A DNA stretch of 64,000 bases, taken from Flagellimonas profundi (GTDB lineage: Bacteria > Bacteroidota > Bacteroidia > Flavobacteriales > Flavobacteriaceae). Shown piece after piece: positions 28,801-34,781 of the stretch. How positions within the stretch are numbered: position 1 is the first letter of the stretch; every line of letters begins with the position of its first letter. The stretch spans positions 124,001 through 188,000 of the forward strand of contig NZ_JAFLNM010000004.1 of the NCBI RefSeq assembly GCF_017313275.1. The letters are read 5' to 3'. Under the pieces are notes generated by a model, which saw nothing but the letters and a program-made list of their open reading frames with translations, was not told the origin of the DNA and searched no databases. A program made the position numbers and the translations under genes.

Positions 28801-29573
28801 GATTTAATGTAGCCAAGCCCACGCACCAAATATTCGGCTTTATTGATTTCCAAGGTCTGTGCACCAATATCCCGATTGCTCTGTTTTACGGCTTTCACCA
28901 CTTGATCCAAACCAACATTGTACTGTTTCATCAGTTCGGGGTCCACATCCACTTGGTATTCCTGAACAAAACCTCCGATGGATGCCACTTCGGATACACC
29001 GGATGCAGAAGAAAGAGCGTATTTTACATAGTAATCCTGTACACTACGAAGTTCCTGCAAATCCCATCCTCCAGTCACATTGCCTTCTTTATCGCGACCT
29101 TCCAGCGTATACCAGAAAATCTGTCCCAAAGCCGTGGCATCGGGTCCCAAAGCAGGGTTTACACCATTTGGCAACAAGTTATTGGGAAGCGAATTGAGTT
29201 TTTCCAAAATACGGCTTCGACTCCAGTAGAATTCCACATCCTCCTCAAAAATGATGTATATGCTGGAAAAACCGAACATAGAAGAACTTCGAATGGTCTT
29301 GACCCCTGGAATGCCCAATAACGAAGTGGTCAACGGATAGGTGATCTGATCTTCTATATCTTGTGGAGAACGACCTGGCCACTTGGTAAAAACAATTTGT
29401 TGGTTTTCGCCAATATCGGGAATTGCATCCACGGCAACGGGGTTACTGGGCAAAATGCCGCCAGTATCCCAATTAAAAGGAGTACTAACAATACCCCATG
29501 CCATAAAAAATAGCAGGAGCAGCACAGCTACCAATTTGTTCTCTATTAAAAATTTGATGCTCTTGTTCAGCAT
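25833..29573 (-). CDS. cusA: CusA/CzcA-type heavy-metal RND efflux pump
   Basis: A 1246-residue inner-membrane pump. The N-terminus FLIENKLVAVLLLLFFMAWG is the first helix; AVDAIPDIGENQQIVFTKWPGRSPQDIE is diagnostic for heavy-metal RND pumps. Asp431 in GTMVDVGVI is the expected proton-relay residue. Met residues at LLMPTSLPHAG (Met680), DPAPLSM (Met730) and TRLVMLQTGM match the three Met of the CusA Cu/Ag site, so Cu(I)/Ag(I) is favoured over Zn/Co/Cd. An extra hydrophobic block at residues 535-628 adds about four membrane segments absent from E. coli CusA, making the protein about 200 residues longer. It is the second gene of the operon, after a 91-base gap holding nested inverted repeats. 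Confidence 0.95.
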   Translation of the reverse strand: MLNKSIKFLIENKLVAVLLLLFFMAWGIVSTPFNWDTGGILPSNPVAVDAIPDIGENQQIVFTKWPGRSPQDIEDQITYPLTTSLLGIPGVKTIRSSSMFGFSSIYIIFEEDVEFYWSRSRILEKLNSLPNNLLPNGVNPALGPDATALGQIFWYTLEGRDKEGNVTGGWDLQELRSVQDYYVKYALSSASGVSEVASIGGFVQEYQVDVDPELMKQYNVGLDQVVKAVKQSNRDIGAQTLEINKAEYLVRGLGYIKSLDDIKNAVVTATDYTSIRVQDVARVSLGPAVRRGILDKEGAEVVGGVVVARYGANPLEVINNVKEQIKELSAGLPSKELKDGTTSQLTIVPFYDRTELIQETLGTLNEALTLEILITILVIVVMVFNLRASVLISGLLPVAVLMVFIAMKMFGVEANIVALSGIAIAIGTMVDVGVILSENIIRHMDENDASLSTNEVVYNATSEVSGAILTAVLTTIISFIPVFTMVGAEGKLFRPLAFTKTMALTASIIVALFLIPPFAAAIFRKKSVNQIFKYIWNGLLIALGLAAIAFGYWLGLALIAFGVSGILKWREVIDEKWAGMLNVGICVVTIIFLLAAYWRPLGFDRSIGINLFFVGLICGGLLGVFYLFRQYYGRILTWALENKLLFLSIPTVIVVFGFMIMRNTGQEFMPSLNEGSFLLMPTSLPHAGVEENKRVLQQLDMAVATIPEIQTVVGKAGRTESALDPAPLSMYENIIQYRSEYQKNEAGSPQRFKVNTDGYFELSNGKVLANPNLEVSNEQNYAENHVSEPLRIDRDLLIPDEDGEYFRNWRPEIERPDDIWNEIVKVTKLPGVTSAPKLQPIETRLVMLQTGMRAPMGIKVKGQDLKEIENFGLQLEPILKEAAGVKDEAVFADRIVGKPYLLIDIDREKLVRYGLVIEDVQQILEVALGGKTLTQTVEGRERYSVRVRYPRELRENPTDIGNIYVPVQKGSPVPLSELVTIRYEQGPQAIKSEDTFLVGYVLFDKQDGYAEVDVVENAQAKILEKIESGQLTVPKGISYQFTGSYENQLRAKKTLSVVVPLALLIIFLILYFQFRSVATSLMVFSGIMVAFAGGFLMIWFYGQDWFLNFSFMGENLRDLFQMHTINLSVAVWVGFIALFGIATDDGVVMATYLTQTFDKNRPDNLKGIHASVLEAGQKRIRPCLMTTATTILALLPVLTSTGRGSDIMIPMAIPSFGGMLIALVTLFVVPVLYSWKSELQLKMQNR

Positions 29574-29578
29574 AAAGG

Positions 29579-29669
29579 TTTGATTTAAACATTAGATCAA
29601 TACAAAACGCGCATAAATGCAGACGCCCGACCAAATAAGTCGGGTAATTCAATCCAAGTTTAAATCAAA
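29579..29669. promoter_or_regulatory. Nested inverted repeats just before cusA
   Basis: TTTGATTTAAAC (29579-29590), starting 5 bases beyond the cusA ATG, is exactly complementary to GTTTAAATCAAA (29658-29669), which overlaps the stop codon of the preceding gene. Inside lies a GC-rich hairpin CCCGAC-CAAATAA-GTCGGG (29626-29644). The two arms plus inner stem could fold as one branched RNA in the gap between the first and second cistrons. No T run follows, so simple termination is unlikely. RNA processing or control of cusA translation is possible. Confidence 0.55.
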
Positions 29670-30051
29670 TAAGGAAAGTCTGGTCAAGAACCTGTACGTC
29701 CCGTATCAATGGGGGCGGATTATATTCACCGAAAGTAACGGGTTCTTGAGAATCAATTTCGAAAAGCTGAAAATAGGTTTGGACAAAGCTTACCAAGAAG
29801 ACTTGTTGGTCCAAATCAAAGTTCTCAAAGGAAATTTTTAGGTCATGCTGACCTTGAAGGGTAAAAGTTTCATCATCACAACAGGATTTTTCCATTTCCA
29901 TGTCCATACCGCAGTCATCGGCATGGGCAAATAAGGAAATATCCATCACTTTCCCCATACAAATATGCTTGTCGACCGTCCACGAAACTGTAGAGGCCAA
30001 GACCAAAAGGGCCATTAATGAGGATACTATTTGATGAAAAATCTGTTTCAT
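29665..30051 (-). CDS. HYC_CC_PP family small exported protein
   Basis: A 128-residue protein with a signal peptide (residues 1-25). It shows the three features that name this Bacteroidota family in modified form: HICMG (His-x-Cys) near residue 33, the Cys pair KSCCDDE near 58, and PPP near 113. Met, His, Cys and Asp between them (HADDCGMDMEMEK) suggest metal binding. Proteins of this family are regularly found next to copper and mercury efflux genes; the biochemical role is not known. It is the first gene of the copper operon here, 91 bases before cusA. The length is typical and a TAnnTTTG element lies immediately upstream. Confidence 0.8.
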   Translation of the reverse strand: MKQIFHQIVSSLMALLVLASTVSWTVDKHICMGKVMDISLFAHADDCGMDMEMEKSCCDDETFTLQGQHDLKISFENFDLDQQVFLVSFVQTYFQLFEIDSQEPVTFGEYNPPPLIRDVQVLDQTFLI

Positions 30052-30058
30052 TCGATTA

Positions 30059-30088
30059 CAAAACTACAAAATATCAACAATTATTGTT
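30059..30088 (-). promoter_or_regulatory. Candidate copper-operon promoter with adjoining dyad
   Basis: On the minus strand TAGTTTTG (30059-30066) is a perfect -7 element only 7 bases from the ATG of the first operon gene, so the transcript would be nearly or fully leaderless if used. Just upstream AACAAT-T-ATTGTT (30076-30088) is a 6-6 inverted repeat between the -7 and -33 positions, a natural place for an activator or repressor such as the operon's AraC protein. No TTG lies at the normal spacing, which fits an activator-dependent promoter. Confidence 0.45.
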
Positions 30089-30136
30089 TTGCTTAACAGA
30101 ACTTTATCTGTTTTCAACATGTAAGCTCTCTTTAAT

Positions 30137-30168
30137 TTGTCGTACAAATCCACTATTCAATACATTTG
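30137..30168 (+). promoter_or_regulatory. Promoter of the GAF-domain gene (TTG-N21-TAnnTTTG)
   Basis: TTG at 30137-30139 and TACATTTG at 30161-30168 are 21 bases apart, the same spacing as the miaB promoter. As there, an in-frame TTG inside the -7 element extends the reading frame, but transcription starts after it, so the ATG at 30187 is the start. Confidence 0.78.
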
Positions 30169-30186
30169 CAAAAAAAAAATCATCTC

Positions 30187-30639
30187 ATGCTAAAATCATT
30201 GGAACCCAAGTTACTCGAAATCGTAAAGGATGAAACCAAATCCGTGGATACCCGTTTGGGCGAAATCTGCGAACTTTTACAAACCAATGTGGATTATTAC
30301 GATTGGGTAGGGTTTTATTTTAAAAATGGGGATAAAGAGGAATTGAAACTGGGACCCTACGCTGGCGAACCGACCGATCATACCATCATACCGTTTGGAA
30401 AGGGCATCTGCGGACAAGTGGCCGTGAGCAATGAGAACTTTGTGGTACCCGATGTGGCCGCTCAAGACAATTATATCGCCTGTAGCATTACGGTAAAAGC
30501 AGAAATTGTGGTTCCCTTGTTTGTAAACGGTGAAAATGTGGGCCAAATCGATATCGATTCCAATACTCCGGACCCATTTACAGAGGAAGATGAGCGCTTT
30601 TTGGAATTCATCAACCAGAAAGTGGCGGAGATTCTGTAA
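30187..30639 (+). CDS. GAF-domain protein, free methionine-(R)-sulfoxide reductase-like
   Basis: A 150-residue single GAF domain. The sequence follows the fRMsr family: WVGFYF, KLGPYAGEPTDHTIIPFGKGICG, DNYIACS, AEIVVPLF and GQIDIDS, with each motif in order. Of the three Cys used by E. coli fRMsr (Cys84, Cys94, Cys118), the equivalents of Cys94 (GICG, Cys75 here) and Cys118 (IACS, Cys99 here) are present. The first, in the 'G-x-x-A-C' loop, is replaced (GEPTDH). Activity may therefore need another reductant or be altered. It is a single gene with its own promoter, divergent from the copper operon, 93 bases before purH. Confidence 0.75.
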   Translation: MLKSLEPKLLEIVKDETKSVDTRLGEICELLQTNVDYYDWVGFYFKNGDKEELKLGPYAGEPTDHTIIPFGKGICGQVAVSNENFVVPDVAAQDNYIACSITVKAEIVVPLFVNGENVGQIDIDSNTPDPFTEEDERFLEFINQKVAEIL

Positions 30640-30691
30640 AACTTCTCCCAATTTATTGATAAACCGTGCTGCTTTTTAGCTTCAAAAAAAG

Positions 30692-30699
30692 TACTTTTG
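30692..30699 (+). promoter_or_regulatory. Candidate -7 promoter element for purH
   Basis: TACTTTTG is a perfect TAnnTTTG element 33 bases before the purH ATG. The -33 region (TGCTTTTT) lacks a clear TTG. Confidence 0.5.
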
Positions 30700-30732
30700 T
30701 GCGCTTAATAAATTGATTCTAAGACACAGAAG

Positions 30733-32262
30733 ATGACTGCAAAAAAAGCCGCTGCCGCATTAATTTCAGTATTTCATAAAGATGGGCTCGAACCCATCGT
30801 TAAAAAATTGGACGAACTGGGAGTAACCCTTTATTCTACAGGGGGGACCGAAAAATTTATCCGAGATCTTGGTATCGATGTGGTACCTGTTGAAGACGTA
30901 ACCAGCTACCCATCCATATTGGGTGGCCGTGTAAAAACATTGCACCCTAAGGTTTTTGGAGGCATTTTGAACAGGCAGGACAATGAGAGTGATGTGGCCC
31001 AAATGGAGGAATTTGACATTCCACAGTTGGACATTGTGATCGTGGACCTTTACCCTTTTGAAAAAACCGTTGCCAGTGGCGCATCGGAACAAGATATTAT
31101 CGAAAAAATCGATATCGGTGGTATTTCCTTGATCAGGGCTGCTGCCAAAAACTTCAAGGATGTACTCTGTGTATCTTCCATGGAGGATTACGAAGACTTT
31201 TTGAACGTGATTTCCGAAGGCAACGGAACCACCACCTTGGAAGACCGTAAACGTTTTGCCACCAAGGCCTTCAATATTTCATCACATTACGATACCGCCA
31301 TCTTCAACTATTTCAATCAGAACCATGAAGAAGCCGTATTGAAAATAAGCGAGACCAAGGGTCAGGTATTGCGCTACGGTGAAAACCCACACCAAAAAGG
31401 ATTCTTCTTTGGTGATTTTGATGCCATGTTCTCCAAACTGCATGGTAAAGAGCTATCCTACAACAATCTTTTGGACGTGGATGCTGCCGTAAATTTGATG
31501 GGCGAATTTAAAAATGACGACCCGACCTTTGCCATTCTAAAACACAACAATGCCTGCGGACTGGCCACCCGAAATACCATCCATCAAGCGTATGTGGATG
31601 CTCTGGCCGGCGACCCTGTTTCAGCATTTGGCGGTATTCTGATCTCGAATGTTGAAATTGACAAGCCAACGGCCGAGGAAATCCACAAATTGTTCTGCGA
31701 AGTGGTCATTGCCCCCAGTTATTCTGATGAAGCATTGGAAATCTTAAAGGGCAAAAAAAATAGAATCATTTTGATTCAAAATGAGGTTGAATTACCAGAG
31801 ACTTTGGTCAGAACTTGTTTGAACGGTGTTTTGGTCCAGGATAAGGATTCCAAGACCGATTCCAAAGAGGATCTTAACCCTGTAACGGACAAAAAACCGA
31901 CTCCGGGAGAAATCGAGGATCTGATTTTTGCCTCCAAGTTGTGCAAGCACACCAAAAGTAACACCATTGTTTTGGCCAAGAACAAACAATTGTGTGCAAG
32001 TGGTACCGGGCAAACCTCACGTGTTGATGCCCTGAACCAAGCCATCCATAAAGCAAAGTCTTTTGAATTTGATTTGAAAGGTGCCGTTATGGCCAGTGAT
32101 GCCTTCTTCCCATTCCCTGATTGTGTGGAGATTGCGGACAAAGCAGGCATTAAAAGTGTGATACAACCAGGAGGCTCCATCAAGGACCAATTGAGCATTG
32201 ATTATTGCAATGAAAATGGATTGGCGATGGTGATGACAGGTACTAGGCATTTTAAACATTAA
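30733..32262 (+). CDS. purH: Bifunctional AICAR transformylase/IMP cyclohydrolase PurH
   Basis: A 509-residue enzyme for the last two steps of IMP synthesis. The N-terminal cyclohydrolase (MGS-like) domain shows STGGTEKFIRDLGI, SYPSILGGRVKTLHPKVFGGIL and DLYPFEKT. The C-terminal transformylase shows RYGENPHQKG, the catalytic LKHNNACGLA (Lys-His), GDPVSAFGGI and SDAFFPFPD. It ends TGTRHFKH, close to the family's usual end. A short Lys/Asp-rich insertion (about residues 375-395, DSKTDSKEDLNPVTDKK) is typical for this phylum. It precedes mreB by 55 bases and may share its transcript. Confidence 0.97.
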   Translation: MTAKKAAAALISVFHKDGLEPIVKKLDELGVTLYSTGGTEKFIRDLGIDVVPVEDVTSYPSILGGRVKTLHPKVFGGILNRQDNESDVAQMEEFDIPQLDIVIVDLYPFEKTVASGASEQDIIEKIDIGGISLIRAAAKNFKDVLCVSSMEDYEDFLNVISEGNGTTTLEDRKRFATKAFNISSHYDTAIFNYFNQNHEEAVLKISETKGQVLRYGENPHQKGFFFGDFDAMFSKLHGKELSYNNLLDVDAAVNLMGEFKNDDPTFAILKHNNACGLATRNTIHQAYVDALAGDPVSAFGGILISNVEIDKPTAEEIHKLFCEVVIAPSYSDEALEILKGKKNRIILIQNEVELPETLVRTCLNGVLVQDKDSKTDSKEDLNPVTDKKPTPGEIEDLIFASKLCKHTKSNTIVLAKNKQLCASGTGQTSRVDALNQAIHKAKSFEFDLKGAVMASDAFFPFPDCVEIADKAGIKSVIQPGGSIKDQLSIDYCNENGLAMVMTGTRHFKH

Positions 32263-32317
32263 TTTTAGTACTTTAGCCGATAAATTTTACCGTTAATCCG
32301 AAATAGACGCTTTTTTT

Positions 32318-33346
32318 ATGGGATTTTTTGATTTCATGACCGAGGAAATAGCTATTGACCTTGGTACTGCAAATACCCTGATCATCCATTTGGACAAAGT
32401 GGTTGTTGACAGTCCTTCCATTGTGGCTAGGGACCGCGTATCAGGAAAAATTATCGCGGTGGGCCGCGAAGCCAATATGATGCAGGGTAAGACCCATGAA
32501 AACATCAAGACCATACGACCATTGAAAGATGGGGTTATCGCCGATTTTGATGCATCGGAAAAGATGATCAGCATGTTCATCAAAAATATTCCAGCGCTCA
32601 AGAAAAAGTGGTTCCCGCCTGCGTTGCGGATGGTCATTTGTATTCCTTCGGGTATTACAGAAGTGGAAATGCGAGCGGTACGTGAGTCTGCGGAACGCGT
32701 CAACGGTAAAGAGGTATACCTGATTCATGAGCCCATGGCCGCTGCCATCGGTATTGGTCTTGATATTATGCAGCCGAAAGGAAACATGATCGTGGATATA
32801 GGTGGTGGTACCACGGAGATTGCCGTAATCGCACTAGGAGGTATCGTTTGTGACAAGTCCGTAAAAATTGCGGGGGATGTGTTTACCAACGACATCATTT
32901 ATTATATGCGCACCCAACACAACCTATATGTGGGCGAAAGCACGGCAGAAGCCATCAAAATAGAGATTGGTTCGGCCACAGAGGATCTAAAATCCCCGCC
33001 AGAGGATAAATCCATCCAAGGACGTGATCTTTTGACAGGAAAACCAAAACAGGTCCAGGTTTCTTATCGGGAAATTGCCAAGGCCTTGGACAAGAGTATT
33101 TTACGAGTAGAGGACGCAGTTATGGAAACCTTGTCCCAAACGCCACCCGAACTTGCCGCCGATATCTACAATACAGGTATTTATTTGGCAGGTGGCGGAT
33201 CTATGCTTCGAGGATTGGACAGAAGGCTTTCCCTTAAAACCGATTTGCCCGTTTACATTGCCGAAGATCCTTTGAGAGCGGTTGTTCGAGGTACAGGTAT
33301 TGCGCTTAAAAACTTGGAACGCTATAAAAGTATTTTAATAAAATAG
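32318..33346 (+). CDS. mreB: Rod-shape determining actin homologue MreB
   Basis: A 342-residue bacterial actin. It starts MGFFDFMTEEIAIDLGTANT, where DLGTANT is phosphate loop 1. MIVDIGGGTTEIAV is phosphate loop 2, and YLAGGGSMLRGLD is the adenosine-binding motif. It forms membrane-attached filaments that guide lateral wall synthesis, with an amphipathic N-terminal anchor (GFFDFM). It leads the mreB-mreC-mreD-mrdA-rodA operon, in the classical order. Length is standard. The 65-base gap to mreC contains a small dyad CTGTAA-TCC-TTACAG. Confidence 0.97.
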   Translation: MGFFDFMTEEIAIDLGTANTLIIHLDKVVVDSPSIVARDRVSGKIIAVGREANMMQGKTHENIKTIRPLKDGVIADFDASEKMISMFIKNIPALKKKWFPPALRMVICIPSGITEVEMRAVRESAERVNGKEVYLIHEPMAAAIGIGLDIMQPKGNMIVDIGGGTTEIAVIALGGIVCDKSVKIAGDVFTNDIIYYMRTQHNLYVGESTAEAIKIEIGSATEDLKSPPEDKSIQGRDLLTGKPKQVQVSYREIAKALDKSILRVEDAVMETLSQTPPELAADIYNTGIYLAGGGSMLRGLDRRLSLKTDLPVYIAEDPLRAVVRGTGIALKNLERYKSILIK

Positions 33347-33411
33347 ACCTGTAATCCTTACAGTTCTATTACCTTCAAGGAGTTGAAAAACCTTCTTAAC
33401 GATACGATTGC

Positions 33412-34224
33412 ATGCAACGCATCATCAATTTTATTTTACGGTATCGAAATGCATTTTTGTATGTGTTTTTTGCGTTTATAGCCTTGGTGATGACCATTCG
33501 GTCGCACTCCTACCATCAATCCAAATTTTTTAATTCATCACGATGGGTCACGGGCAGTATTTATGGTGCCGGTTCCGATATGTCCTCATATTTCAACTTA
33601 CAAGAAGAGAACAAAAGATTGGTGGAGGAAAACAAACAGTTACGAAAAATGCTCTTCAACACCCAATATGATAGTATTGAACCCTTGGATTCCACTTTGG
33701 CCATCTACCAAGTTCTAGACGCCAAGCTTATCAAAAATAGTTTTACCTCCCCCCGAAACTATGTTTTAATAGACAAAGGAGAAGAAGACGGAGTGCACCA
33801 GGATATGGGCGTGATCACCACAGAAGGGATTTTAGGAATCGTGGAAAATGTATCCAACAGTTTTGCCACAGTGCAAAGTGTGCTCAATACCAAATCCAAC
33901 ATCAATGCCAAAATACAAGGTACCGAATACTTTGGCTCTTTGATTTGGGACACAAAAGACTATACCGTTGTCCAGCTCGTTGATATCCCCCGATTGGTTC
34001 CCTTGGTTGTGGGGGACACCATTGTTACTGGGGGCATGTCCAGTATTTTTCCAGAAAACGTACCCATCGGAACAATTAAAAAGTATGACCTTAACGATGC
34101 CAAGAGTTTTTACAACATTGATGTGCAATTGTTTTCCGATATGGCCAACATCAAAAATGTATACTTGATACAGAACAAGGACAAAGAGGAAATCGAGGAA
34201 CTAGAATCCAGAACCATAGAATGA
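33412..34224 (+). CDS. mreC: Rod-shape determining protein MreC
   Basis: A 270-residue protein with one N-terminal membrane helix (about 10-27), a coiled coil (about residues 60-80, LQEENKRLVEENKQLRKM) and a periplasmic beta domain with LIDKGEEDGVHQDMGVIT and TGGMSSIFPENVPIGTI, the typical MreC double-barrel motifs. It bridges MreB/MreD to PBP2 and the elongasome. The gene ends inside the mreD start (4-base ATGA overlap). It is normal in length and position. Confidence 0.94.
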   Translation: MQRIINFILRYRNAFLYVFFAFIALVMTIRSHSYHQSKFFNSSRWVTGSIYGAGSDMSSYFNLQEENKRLVEENKQLRKMLFNTQYDSIEPLDSTLAIYQVLDAKLIKNSFTSPRNYVLIDKGEEDGVHQDMGVITTEGILGIVENVSNSFATVQSVLNTKSNINAKIQGTEYFGSLIWDTKDYTVVQLVDIPRLVPLVVGDTIVTGGMSSIFPENVPIGTIKKYDLNDAKSFYNIDVQLFSDMANIKNVYLIQNKDKEEIEELESRTIE

Positions 34225-34727
34225 ACAACACCCTGGTCATAAATATTTTACGTTTTGTGTTGTTGGTCATCACACAGGTGCTGATTTTCAACAACCTGAA
34301 CTTTTTGGGCTTTATAAATCCTTTTGTTTACGTAGTTTTCTTTTATTGGTATCCTATCAAAGGGAACAGGGCCATTTTTATGCTCACCGCTTTTTTATTG
34401 GGACTGGTCATAGATATTTTCTCGGATACACTTGCCCTAAATGCTTTGGCTTCGGTAACCATTGCCTATGCCAGACCAGCGATCATGCGATTTTGTTTCG
34501 GGGTAAATTATGATTTCCAGAGTTTCAGTTTTAAGAACACGACCAAGGTGCAGCGGATCACGTTTTTGGCCTTACTTGTACTTTTGCATCACCTGATATT
34601 CTTTTCGTTCGAAATTTTAAGTATTGCCCATATCCTATTAATTTTGAAAAAAGTTTTTGCCACAGGTGTTGTAACTTTAATACTTTGTGTATTATTCAGT
34701 TCACTTTTTAGTCCAAAAAGCGAATAA
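34221..34727 (+). CDS. mreD: Rod-shape determining protein MreD
   Basis: A 168-residue membrane protein with about five helices (10-28, 35-52, 53-75, 100-122, 132-160). Members of the MreD family are poorly conserved; the call rests on position between mreC and mrdA, the helix pattern, and small motifs such as GLVIDIFSDTLALNALASV, which resembles the family's central helix. It overlaps mreC by 4 bases. It works with MreC to regulate PBP2/RodA. Confidence 0.88.
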   Translation: MNNTLVINILRFVLLVITQVLIFNNLNFLGFINPFVYVVFFYWYPIKGNRAIFMLTAFLLGLVIDIFSDTLALNALASVTIAYARPAIMRFCFGVNYDFQSFSFKNTTKVQRITFLALLVLLHHLIFFSFEILSIAHILLILKKVFATGVVTLILCVLFSSLFSPKSE

Positions 34728-34781
34728 AAACGTAGTTTTTATCGTTGGGGTATATATGAGCCCCTAGAATTCAGGTTCATC

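Noticed and set aside
29617-29841. 74-codon plus-strand frame across the gap before cusA
   Set aside because: It is antisense to the HYC_CC_PP gene and the nested repeats, with no domain.
33349-33363. CTGTAA-TCC-TTACAG dyad between mreB and mreC
   Set aside because: Only 6-base arms and no T run; such a short dyad is expected by chance in 64 kb, so no separate claim is made.
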